A DNA stretch of 64,000 bases from Lampris incognitus (taxonomy: Eukaryota > Chordata > Actinopteri > Lampriformes > Lampridae). The notes beneath the pieces are model-generated. The model was given only the letters and a program-made list of their open reading frames with translations, made no database searches and had not been told where the DNA came from. This document shows, piece by piece, positions 47,801 to 60,400 of this stretch. The stretch lies in assembly GCF_029633865.1 (NCBI RefSeq), contig NC_079212.1, positions 104,123,473-104,187,472 on the forward strand, given 5' to 3'. The position numbers were made by a program, and so were the translations under genes. Every line of letters begins with the position of its first letter. Within the stretch, counting starts at the first letter, position 1.

Positions 47801-50800
47801 CACTGCCTTGTCATCGTTCAATTTGAAGTGTCGCCACACAGCTGAAGTCTTTGGCATTTTGTTTTCACTTTAATGGCCAAGGGGAACTGAAGCATGACAT
47901 CACTACTGAGAGTGAGAGGGATGTCACGCGCTGCAGCTGAAACAGTATATATTTCCACATTTTAACAGTGTAATTAAAAGTATAAATATAGCACAAAAAC
48001 GGGCTGACGAATGTTATTTTCCAGTTCGCATTTGATAGCCTACATTAAAAAAAAAAATAAAAAAACCCCAAATATCTGAATCCCAAAATCAAAACCGAAA
48101 AACTTACCCAACAGATGAATATCTGAAAACTTGGGCATTTGGGTCCAGTCTTACCTTAGAGTAGATAAGAGTATTAGAAACCCTGTTGCCAAATGACGTC
48201 AAGATACGTCACTTGGCGGCCAGGAAGGAAGAAAAAAAAAAACAACTTTCACTGCCACTCCAGAGATGGGGAAAAGATCGTGAACAACTGCAGATGCTTT
48301 TCATGCACTATTCCTATTGCAGATTGACAGAGATAAGGGGGGTTAAAAAAAAAAATCGATGAATTCTCCCTTCAAGTTTCGCTCGTATTTCCACTTCTCA
48401 GCGAGTCTTTTAAACTTGGATTGTTGGAGAGATCACATTACTGCAAACGTGCAGAAAACATAATCAAACTATCACCTTTATTCAATCAATCATCTTAATC
48501 AGATTATTTACTTCATGTAAACAAAGTCATTAGCTGCCGGCAAAATTAAACATGTTATAACATCTAAATTATGTCATTTTAACACAAATCATGGAAAAAT
48601 ACGTTACTCAAAATGGACTTCCATGACTCCCAGAATTAGAAAATATACCAACAGTGGGCATAACATCATGCGGTATGCCATTAGAGAGACCAGGAAAATG
48701 ATCATGGGATTAGTTAACTTATGCTTTGGCACAGCGAGTGCAAAATCTTCTCCATCATTCTGTGAAGGGATTTTGTAGCGTTCAGATGTTTAATATTTAT
48801 TTTTGAATGTCAATCGCAATGAAATGTGCTTTAAACTCAGTTTTGTTACATACTTTAGAAATTAATAATGGGTTCCATTTGTTTTAGTAATAGGATCAAT
48901 TAAAATAAACAGATTGAAAGATATGATCTTACATGAGATTTATAATATGTACATTAACATTGGGTTAACGCTAGAACGACCAAAGATGGTCGTATGACCG
49001 TTTTGTATTTTCAAAGTTTAATAACATTGTGGGGGGGGGGGGAGAGATACAGACCTGCTGCTCCCTGAATGCTCCTAAAATTGCATATATTTGCATTAAA
49101 ATGAGTTTTAGATCAATTTTAGATCAATTTACAGGCCTTGTTATGTTTGTTGGATTAGCAATACGCGTTTTCCGTTTTGTTTTTCAGGTCATGTTTTCAC
49201 TTTTCAATTTTGCTACTCAAGTTCGACCATGTCTCTCTGAAGTTTATATTGTTTAAAAATAATATCATAGTTTAAATGTTAATTTTGGTGTCAGTTGTTT
49301 CCTAAAAGACATACTAACATATGCAATGCATTAATATCTCAATTGGGTATTTTTTTATCTTGACATAATATAGTTTAAAAACCAGCCGTCAATTTGACCG
49401 CTCATTGTCGTTTTAGTGAAGTCCCTACTGCCACGCAACTGTAAAAACACTGACATATTCAAAGACCACTTACAAACTAAGAAATAACTTAAACCAGAAC
49501 AAGAAATCTTTCTCATAATGACTCAGTTCAGACATTTCTTTTTACCCATAATCTGTTTGTAGGCCTAAAAAGAACCTATAGCAACGATTCAAAACATCTG
49601 CCTTGGATGTCTTGATGCATGCTCAGTAATCCAGCTAATAAAATTATGTTTGAACTGATTCAACCATCTGCCCTGGATGTCTACTTTACTGCAGTAAGGT
49701 GAAAGTCCATAAAAATTGGTTTAGCAGCACTACTGGTAGTGGCTTCCTGTTTTTTAGAGATCCCTGGGTGAAAATCACTAGTGATACATCTAAAGGCAGA
49801 GTCCGAATCTACAATTGAAAAGTAGCGTTGTAATGTGGTTGCAAGTGGTGTGAACCAAGAGCTAGGTGTTGAAACTGCTCTTGGTATTTATTTACCAAAA
49901 ATAAGCTTCCCCATACTCCTGGCCAACTCAAAAAAAGATCATGAGTATCCTCTTAGCTGCGTCCCCAGAAAACGTCATCCTGGTTTGCTCAGGGCAGGAA
50001 ACTAACTTTTTATCCAATGGCTACTCCAAAATTTCCCCAACCACTTTAACTTTACAAGACAGCTAGATTTGTAGTAAAAGGCCTCTAAATGATGGCTGAT
50101 CAGCTGCCAAAGAGGCTTAAAGAGCAGCTCAGCTTAATGAACATAGCCTTAGCTTTTCTTCCGTATCACTGGTTCATCTAATACAGGCCACCACAAAAAA
50201 CTTTTTCACAGGTGCGAGATCTCATAAAGTAGTACATGTGGAGAAAGGACATAAAAGATCCACACACTGCTGAAAAAGTGTATGTAAAAACATCCAGATA
50301 TTTTCTATACACATTTTCAACAGTGATTTCCAATGGATCTTTTGTATTGTTTCAGTGCATAGTTCATGCTTTAACAGCATTTGGCTGTCTTTGTTTTCCC
50401 ACCCTGAGCTCACTTCAAGAGGGGGACAGTGGGGGTGGTGGGAGTATATGTGGAGGGTTGCTCAGCCAGGCAACAGCGAGCAGTGTGGTGCTGCATTGCA
50501 GGGGAAGAGAGAGGGTGGGGTTGGGTAGCAAAGGGCAGAGTAGGGGGAGGAGAGCGAGGGCAGTGGCAGAGGAAGGTCAGTGGTGAAAAGGCTGAGTATG
50601 TTCCATTGTGCTTACCTTCACCTGGGGAGACTGCAGCTTCTGGTACATGTCCAGGGAATAGTGATGAAGCCAGATCTCCACAAACATCTCGGGTGAGATA
50701 GACAGATACATTAACTCCTGAAATTAAAGCCTGTATTTTGCTATAAGCACTTCCGGAGATCTGACCCCTTGACACAGAGAAGCAAAAATCTAAACAATGG

Positions 50801-53800
50801 AAAATTTGGACTATAGCTGTTTCTTCTATGGAGTTTCATAACTTGTAATTAGGGATGAGGCGGTTATTGTTTTTTTCAATACGTATATTATGACAAAATT
50901 CCTGACAGTTATACCGTGTAAAATTTTCATAATCTTATTTACCTTGGTGTTATTATCACTTCAACAATTTACGTAGCCACGCAGGCACAGCGTGCCATGT
51001 TGCTACTGAATGTGCTACACTGACTAGCTAGTTTTTCCAAAACACTGGCTGAAGGAGGTGATAGTGCTGCTCAGATTTTTCACTCATCTAAAAAGACTAA
51101 GTCTGAAGTCTGGGCGTATTTTGGTTATTTTAAAAATTCTAATGGGAAGCTCATAGAAGATGACTGCCCCATCTGCTGAACATACAAGAAGAAAGATGCT
51201 GCAAAGGGGACAAACACTTCCAACATGTTTACTCATCTTCGCGAACATCACCCTTCACTTTAGGTAAGTTAAGGTAAGTTAACTTTTAACGTTACTTCAT
51301 GCTCGTGAGGACTTCGGAATAGGGAAATGGCAGTTTGTCTATCTAGATGATAGTTTGTCAATATATTTAAACGGAAACTTTAAATACTACATGCTCTAGA
51401 CTAGATTCCGAGCTGGCTGCTAGGAATCTTGGGGTAACATTTGATGCTAACCTCGGTTTGGATAAACATATTGTTCAGTCATGCTTTTTCCAGCTCAAGC
51501 TAATCTCCAAAACTAGGTCATTTTTATCAATTGCCGATCTGCAAAACATTGTACATGCTTTTATCTATTCTTGGCTTGACTATTGTAATGCACTTTATTT
51601 TGTTGTCAGCAAGGGCTCCCCTCCACCGTCTGCAGTTGGTACAATACGCCGCTGCTCAGCTCATTACTGGGACAAGGAGGCATGATCATATCACTCCTGT
51701 GCTTGCCTCCCTACACTGGCTCCCTGTTATATTTTGAATTGATTTTAAAAATTTACTGCTCACTTTTAAGGCTTTAAATGGTATGGCCCCTTCATACATT
51801 TTAGGCTTGCAACGGTTTTCGGTTTAAAACCGAACCGTACGGTCCGCCCTGTACGGTTCAATCCGCCCTTATGGACCGTCGGTTTTCGGTTTTGCAGTTA
51901 AAATGTGCGTGAATAGTTGACAGGCGTTTCTTACTGCCGGAGAATGGATTTTTCACTGTGTGCCTGTGTGCAGCCTGCTGCAGAAAACCCCGCCCCACGA
52001 GTAAATATCCAATCACTGTTAGCCCCCCGCCCCCCTTGTAACTGGAGCAGACAGTCGAGTTGAAAAGACGGCGGTAGCTCGCAGAAGCAGAAAACAAAGT
52101 CATGGCGAGTGGAGGAGTAGAGAGAGTAAAGTCTGAAGAAGCACCGTCTTCATACAAATCTGGGGACATGTCGGGTTTGCTGTTGAATACAACGATGAAG
52201 GAGACAAAACAGTGGACAGAAATAACACTGTGTGCTGCAAGCATTGCTTGACCCATGTCCCGTACTACGCAAGTGGAAACACTTCCAATATGAGCCAGCA
52301 TCTCCGCCGTCACCACCCAGATGTCTCGCTCTCTGGAAGCAGGACAGACGCACAGGTAACCGCACCAGTGAAAAAACAACCGTCTATCGGAGATGCTTTC
52401 TAACAAACCTATAGCGCCAACTCAGAGAAACACAAAACAATGACCCGTGCAGCGGGGGTGTTCATTGCTAAAGACATGCAGCCCTTTTCGGTGGTTGGAG
52501 ATGTGGGCTTTCGTCAGCTAATGCATACGCTCGATCCGCGCTACGTTATTCCCTCCCGAACTTATTTCACCAACAATGTAATTCGAAACCGAACCGAACC
52601 GAAACCGTGACACAAAAACCGAGGTACGAACCGAACCGTGGGCTAACTGGACCGTTGCACCCCTAATACATTTGTGATTTATTGACTTGTTATATGCCCC
52701 CTCAACCATTAAGAGCTACAGATGGAGCCCCGCTGGTTATTCCCAGGTCTCGGCTTGTTACATAGGGTGATCGGGCTTTTGCTGTTAGAGCCCCCACACT
52801 ATGGAACTCTCTTCCTGTTGAACTAAGACAAACCAAGTCTCTAGCTTCTTTTAAATCTTGTCTTAAACCTTGTTTTATGAAAGCTTTAACAAATGTCTGA
52901 TATTTGTTTTTATTTGTACTGTTTTTATTTTTACTTTTACTTATTTGGTCTTACTCTTACTTTTGCCTCGTCAGTTTTGTTTTGTTTTTGTTTTTTTGGA
53001 AGCACTTTGTAACATTGTTTTAGAAAAGTGCTATATAAATAAAATTATTATTAGTAGTAGTAACACACAACAAAACAATGGGAAAAAAAACAACTAGCAA
53101 ATGACAAGCATAGCAAGTAAAAACTTAACTTTTGGCTCACCTGCAACAGAGTCTCTGACCTCCAGATCTCCTGTGCGGCAGGGTCTGCATTGACTGAAGG
53201 CTGGTGAAATATGTGATGTTTAAAGAGACTGGGGCCGTGGACACCATGCCCAGCAAAGTAAACACTAGGAGACCTGAGGAGTATAAGGGAGGAGGAATGA
53301 AAGGGTACCTACACTAGTTCCATGGGAATATATGTGCACAAAATTGAAACAGATAGTCTGGAGTTTTTTTATTTCTTTAATTTTCTAAGGTCAAACAAGT
53401 GATGTCACTGAAAAGCTGGAAGCAGCTAAATATTAGGACAGCATCACCGATCAGCTGTCCATTATGTACTAGTGTGGTTTTATGCCCAGTTTATTGTTGC
53501 AATATGATCGTGGCATCACAAGAAACTTAAAACAGCCATGTGGTTGCTTGTAGTTTGAAGGTAAGGGTAAAATATTTTAACATTTTCTATGCGTAACACT
53601 GCTTCTGGAAGACTGTTGGATCAATTTCATCCATTTTAAAGGAGGAGCACAGAGATATTTGTGGAACTGTTCATTGGCTGTACCATCGATGAATTGCCTA
53701 GGACTACTGATGCACGTGTCAACCCACAACCGGCACGTGGGGCGGGTTCAGGTAAGCTTACTGGAAAATATCACGGGTTTGGGCGGGGGCAAGAAGTGAA

Positions 53801-54387
53801 AAAACAGGGGCATCTGGGTAGCATAGTGGTCTATTCTGTTGCCTACCAACATGGGGATCACTGGTTTGAATCCCCATGTTACCTCCGGCTTGGTCGGGCA
53901 TCTCAACAGACACAATTGGTCATGTCTGTGGGTGGGAAGCCAGATGTGGGTTCGTGTCCTGGTTGCTGTACTAGTGCCTCCTCTGGTTGGTCAGGGCGCC
54001 TGTTGAGGGGGGAGGGGGAACTGGGGGGAATAGTGTGATCCTCCCATGCGCTACGTCCCCCTGGCGAAACTCCTGTCAGGTGAAAAGAAGCGGCTGGAAA
54101 CTCCCCATGCATCGGAGGAAGTGTGTAGTAGTATGCAGCCTTCCCCGGATCGGCAGAGGGCGTGGAGCAGTGACTGGGACGGCTCGGAAAATAGGGTAAT
54201 TGGCCAAGTACAATTGGGGAGAGAAAAAAAAAAGAGGGGGGGGGTGACGAAGCAGCGTACCGAGTAAGTTATAAATAACTTACAGAAACATTGCGTGCGA
54301 TAGGCTAGGCTTTGTATTACCAGTCCACCTTCTCTTCACCTCTCTGTCACTCTCAAACACATACACACACACACATCTCTGTCACTC

Positions 54388-54467
<80 letters not shown>

Positions 54468-57400
54468 CTTTATCTTCAATCTGCGTTCGTGGTTTTGGTC
54501 AATGCAATGTTTTTTCCCTAACTGGTATTTTATATTTTATATATAGCTTTTTTTACACTGCCAAAACTCTTTTTTGGTCAGAAAGAGCCATGTATGTGTG
54601 TGAGTTCATGTCTTTAATGATATTATTCAACAATAAAGAACACCATTTGGAACAATTCATCTGTTTATTTAGTAGCCTAGACCCAGATGCTATTAGGCTA
54701 AGATGCAATAGGCTATGCCTTGAAATCAGTGTTTTATGCTGGGCAAACAGTCCAAAAACGAAATAGGGCAACACTGCTCACTTGGCTGTAGCCTATAGGC
54801 TGAATTTGGAGGTTTGCGGGTTGGGCCAGGTTTGGGTGGTTAATTAACACATATTTTAGTGGGTCGGCGGTGCGGATTGGCTCTCATAACAGGTTGGGTG
54901 GGTGCGGGTATTAAAAAAACTTGACCTGCACATCACTATCTAGGATTTTTGGTTTTTTTTAATGTTCTAATCCCTACATTAGGAAAAAATACTGTCTTGA
55001 CAAAATGAATCTCCAACTGAAAATTATTAACAAACAAATTCTAAAAACCTAATCATTACTTACCTTGGAGAAGGTGCAGTGCCAGAGCCTCTGGAATTAG
55101 AGAAAGGTGAGGGGGGCACACTTCCTTCAGTTGGGAGGAAGTATTTGAGGTACGTGTCCACAAGCATAAAGTAGGCACTGTCTGTGTTACTTCCATGTTG
55201 GCCTGGTGGGTAACTCTGAGGAGAAATCAAGACTACTTGTTAATATCTGGCAAGTGAACAGAAATCTTGATGTTATAACCCGATAACAATAAGATAAAGC
55301 ATTCACATGACTGTCTCTAGCGTTGGAGTACTGCCTTTTTTCACATATAAAAATGCTGATTGTGCCTCATCAAATTAATATTCATGAACATTTCAGCCAA
55401 AACTCTAACATAAGTGCTGTTTATGAATACATGGGGTTGGAAATCAAAACCCTGCAATAAAATTTGTAACATTAAAACATTTTTTAAAAAAATGCTTGGC
55501 AGCCCACAAAAACTTTAATCCACTAAGGGTATTTTTTGATATGAAAATGGTAAAAATCACTAAATATAAGTGATGAGTTTTCTTTTTGAGTTTCTGGACA
55601 CTCCGGTTGAACTTACCTTTGGTGTGATGAGACTATAGGCAAAGTTGAACATGTAGAATTCAAAAGGATCTGCAGAAGGTTAAGAAAAAGCTACACTAAC
55701 CTGGGCAATAATCTACAGTCCATACACCAGCCACTCCTTTTGTGCAGTACAGTTTTATTCAGAGTGTACATCTGTTTATTTTAAATGTGTTATTTTCAGC
55801 TTTTAAAATTATCTATTGCCAACTTTCAGTAATTCTGAAGCATTTGTTCTGATTTTGACCCAATTCAAGGAAACTATCAACTGAATCTGTGTATACGGAC
55901 TGTGAAAAAGGCAGAGGTGAGGCCATGTTCCATACACATATAAAGAAAGGTAAGGGATGCATCAACTGAATGAGGAGCAATTCTAAATTACCTTCATCTT
56001 TCCTCATATTTGGTTGTTAGCCATGCACTACCATAGCAAGGACATTACCACCACTATGAAAATCTTTGTCAGATATGATTTGTTTTCCACTAACGCTGCA
56101 AACTCCTCTAAAATGGGGAAGAATATGGAATCGGAATTACATTCTCAAACCTAAGCCCCACTGGCAACATTGAATTTTTATCTGAATTCTGTGAGAATAG
56201 GAAAAACTCGCATCCAAATGTGAAGCAAATCTGGAATAAATAAATAAAATACTAATCTAGTGGCAGCTGTGCAGAAGGAGTGACAACAATAAATTGCTAA
56301 GAAAAAAATCAAAAGGGTATATGAAGATTTGACGCCACTACTTCAAATCTAATAAATAAATAAATTAAAATTATATAGCACTTTTCTAATACTCAAAGTT
56401 GCTTTACAATAAACGGGGTGAAACAAGACGACCGATAAACATAACATAAATCTGTATCATCCTTTATTCCAAATTCAATTTCTATCTTTTTATTGAATAT
56501 TTATTTCATGAAAATGTTTTTTTTTCTCCCTGAAGTAAGTGCAAATAATTTCAGTAATATTTTACATTTTTTTCTCCAGACTTGGTGTTTACTTTCAGCT
56601 TTTCTTGTTTGCAACTTCAAAGTTTGCATGAAAATAGCCTGACTGAAACATGGTTAAAGAGTCCAGCCCCTCCCCAGGTGTTTGGTACCAGAGCCCATGC
56701 TATGTGTGGAGGTGAGCCCAACTATATCTAGTTGGTACCGCTCCAACTCGGTCTGGCTCCAGGAGGGGGCCCCGGTTTCCTTTTTCCGGGCGAGGTGCTG
56801 TAACTCTGCTGGTGTAAATTCATTGGGTTTTTTGGGAGCCTTGGCTGCTGCACTGAATACGCTGCGTGACGGACAGTTGTTGCCTCAAGTGAAGGAGTTC
56901 CAAGTATCTCGGGGTCTTGTTCACGAGTGAGGGTAGGATGGAGCGGGAGATTGACAGGCAGATTGGTGCAGCATCAGCAGTAATGCGGATATTGTACTGC
57001 ACCGCTGTGGTGAAGAAGGAGCTGAGCCGGAAGGCAAAGCTCTCAATTTACCATTCAATCTTCGTTCCAACCCTCACCTATATGGTAATGAGCTTTGGGT
57101 AGTGACTGAAAGGGTGAGATCACAGATACAAGCAGCTGAAATGAGTTTCTTCCGTAGGGTGTCTGGGCTCAGCCTTAGAGATAGGGTGAGGCGCTCAGAC
57201 ATCCGGAGGGAGCTTGGAGTAGAGCCGCTGCTCCTTCGCATCGAAAAGGAGCCAGTTGAGATGGTTCGGAAACATCTGATTAGGATGCCTCCTGGGCGCG
57301 TTCCTTTGGAGGTTTACCAGGCACGGCCAACTGGGAGGAGACCCTAGGGTAGACCCAGAACTCGCTGGAGGGACTACATGTCGAATCTGGCCTGGGAACA

Positions 57401-60400
57401 CCTTGGGATTCCCCAAGCTGGAGGGCGTTGCTGGGGAGAGGGACATCTGGAGTGCCCTACTTAGCTTGCTGCCTGCATGACCCAACCCCGCAAAAGCAGC
57501 TGATGATGAATGAATGAATGAATGAATGAATGAAACATGGTTAGTTAGCATCGATGTAAAGGATACTAAGAGCAAGGTTGAGAGTCGGCAGACCAGACAG
57601 GGGCAACTGCAGCTTGTTGTGGAACAGGGGGCAGTCTGGAAGCACTCCTTCCTGGATGGATTCTTTGACAGGACCCTGTAAGGAAAAGCCAGGAGGTCCA
57701 AAATTAAGCCATGTAGTTTGGATGAGTGCAAATCTGGGTGTAGCTGTAGTGCCAATTAATTCTAAGTGAATATAAATATATATATAAATATGAGTGAATA
57801 TAAATCTGGTTAAGTGTTGAAAATGGGCATGAGGTGACGGTTCTCAATTCTAGCATTTACCATTGAACCCTAAACAGTTCAATGCATTCCATTTCACCTA
57901 AAAATCTATTTCTAAGATGTATTCACAAGGGAATCCCAAAAAACACTGACCCAATCCCAATTTGCTCCAAAATCAAAACCAGGTTCCTACATAAATGTGC
58001 ACCTTTGTTTAACGGCAAATGTTGTTGAGATTTACCAGTGCACATAAAAAAAACACTGCTATTTTGATTATCTGTGATGAATATGAGCCTTAATTAGATC
58101 CCATGTTTTGGTTCTGAGCTATAGGATACACACATGGATAGGCTGACAAGCTTTTACTGCAGAGTACACAAAAACTTTTTCAGGAATGAAATACTTCAGG
58201 TAAAAAAATAAATAAATAAATAAAATCCAAGGTTAAGCTTGGTGACAACCACTAATATTTCAACCTAAAGACAGGTAAAGACAATATGATTGACACAAAC
58301 CACTTCTTCTTTTTAGCTACATTAATTTGTTCTGTGTTCATGTGATAAAATTAAGAGTAATTATTGGTTATTTAGTTGAGACCACTAAAAGAGATAATTG
58401 CAAGGATACTAGGGCTGTCAATGAATATTCCAAATTCAAATATACAACCAAAAAAGCAGCACAACTGTGGCTGTCTGCCTCGAGAATCTTCGTGATAGCC
58501 TTGGCTGCTGCACTGAACACGCTGCATGATGGACAGGAGTCACACAACGTCACTTTCATTGGTTGAAAATGAAATTTAGGTTCAGCTGAAACAAGCGAAT
58601 AATTCAAAAACAACCAAGCGGCAAAGATGGCAGAGAGTTCACAACACAACTCGGTTGCAGAGAGTGATGTTCACGCCAAAGAAGCTAAAAAGGCCCATTT
58701 GGAAATACTTTGGATTTTGGTCAGAAAATGGAAAAACTGTGGAACCTATAGTCTTTAAATTAAGTGTTACGGTATAGGACATTATTTAATTTGTTTATTT
58801 TGTAATGTATTGGAATGTACATCTTTTAAAAGACGAAATAAAGATACAAACCCCCATTCCAATGAAGTTGGGACGTTGTGTAAAACATAAATACAAACAG
58901 AATACAATGATTTCCAAATCCTTTCGACCTATATTCAATTGAATACACTACAAAGACGAGATACTTAATGTTCAAACTGATAAACATTATGTTTTTTTTG
59001 CAAATACTCACTCATTTTGAATTTGATGCCTGCAACACATTCCAAAAAAGCTGGGAAGGGGCATGTTTACCACTGTGTTACATCACATTTCCTTTTAATT
59101 ACATTCAATTAGTGTTTGGGAACTGAGGACACTAATTGTTGAAGCTTTGTAGGTGGAATTCTTTCCCATTCTTGCTTGATGTACGACTTCAGTTGCTCAA
59201 CAGTCCGGGGTCTCCGTTGTCGTATTTTGCGCTTCATAATGCGCCACACATTTTCAATGGGAGACAGGCCTGGACTGCAGGCAGGCCATTCCAGTACCTG
59301 CACTCTTTACTACGAAGCCACGCTGTTGTAACACATGCAGAATGTGGCTTGGCATTGTCTTGCTGAAATAAGCAGGGATGTCCCTGAAAAAGAAGTTGCT
59401 TAGATGGCAGCATATGTTGCTCCAAAACCTGTATGTACCTTTCAGCATTAATGGTGCCTTCACAGATGTGCAAGTTACCCATGCCATGGGCACTAACACA
59501 CCCCCATACCATCACAGATGCTGGCTTTTGAACTTTGCACTGATAACAATCTGGATGGTCCTTTTCCTCTTTAGCCCGGAGGACGCGACGTCCATGATTT
59601 CCAAAAACAATTTGAAATGTGGACTCGTCAGACCACAGCACACTTTTCCACTTTGCGTCAGTCCATCTCAGATGAGTTCGGGCCCAGAGAAGCCGGCGGC
59701 GTTTCTGGGTGTTGTTGATATATATGGCTTTCGCTTTGCATGGTAGAGTTTTAACTTGCACTTGTAGATGTAGCGACGAACTGTGTTAACTGACAATGGT
59801 TTTCCAAAGTGTTCCTGAGCCCACGTGGTAATATCCTTTACAGAATGATGTCGGTTTTTAATGCAGTACCGCCTGAGGGATCGAAGGTCATGGGCATTCA
59901 GTGTTGGTTTGCGGCCTTGCCGCTTACGTGCAGAGATTTCTCTGGATTCTCTGAATCTTTTGATGATATTATGGACTGTAGATGATGAAATCCCTAAATT
60001 CCTTGCAATTGTACATTGAGAAAGGTTGTTCTTAAACTGTTGGACTATTTGCTCACACAGTTGTTCACAAAGTGGTGAACCTTGCCCCATCCTTGCTTGT
60101 GAACGACTGAACCTTTCGGGGATGCTCCTTTTATACCCAATCATAACACTTGCCTGTTTCCAATTAACCTGTTCACCTGTGGAACGTTCCAAACAGGTGT
60201 TTTTTGAGCATTCCTCAACTTTCCCAGTCTTTTGTTGCCCCTGTCCCAGCTTCTTTGGAATGTGTTGCAGGCATCAAATTCAAAATGAGTGAATATTTGC
60301 AAAAACCAATAAAGTTTATCAGTTTGAACATGAAATATCTTGTCTTTGTAGTGCATTCAATTGAATATAGGTCGAAAAGGATTTGCAAATCATTGTATTC

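Larger units (their letters stand above)
46542..48153 (-). mobile_element. hAT relic with BED-finger transposase start
   Basis: The left end TAGGGCTGTCCTGAATACC and right end, reversed (TAAGACTGGACCCAAATGCC), are degenerate TIRs, flanked by gtttagag and ccttagag (6 of 8). The minus strand at 47857-47735 encodes [33 protein letters not shown] and MINHKSSEC, a BED zinc finger (C-x2-C ... H-x4-C). SINE pieces lie at 46691-46855 and 47215-47345. Confidence 0.65.
45807..48537 (+). mobile_element. Older DNA transposon with Myb/SANT-like remnant, containing a hAT element
   Basis: The left end cagcatgtttacatgcaatt and the right end, reversed (AATGACTTTGTTTACATGAA), are similar inverted repeats containing TGTTTACATG. 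At 46110-46280 a plus frame reads [20 protein letters not shown] and [12 protein letters not shown], resembling the Myb/SANT-like DNA-binding protein of PIF/Harbinger-type elements. Superfamily and limits are tentative. Confidence 0.42.

Noticed and set aside
50410..50775. 121-codon minus frame through an smpd4 exon
   Set aside because: It is an out-of-frame shadow; the exon's true frame joins its neighbours in phase.
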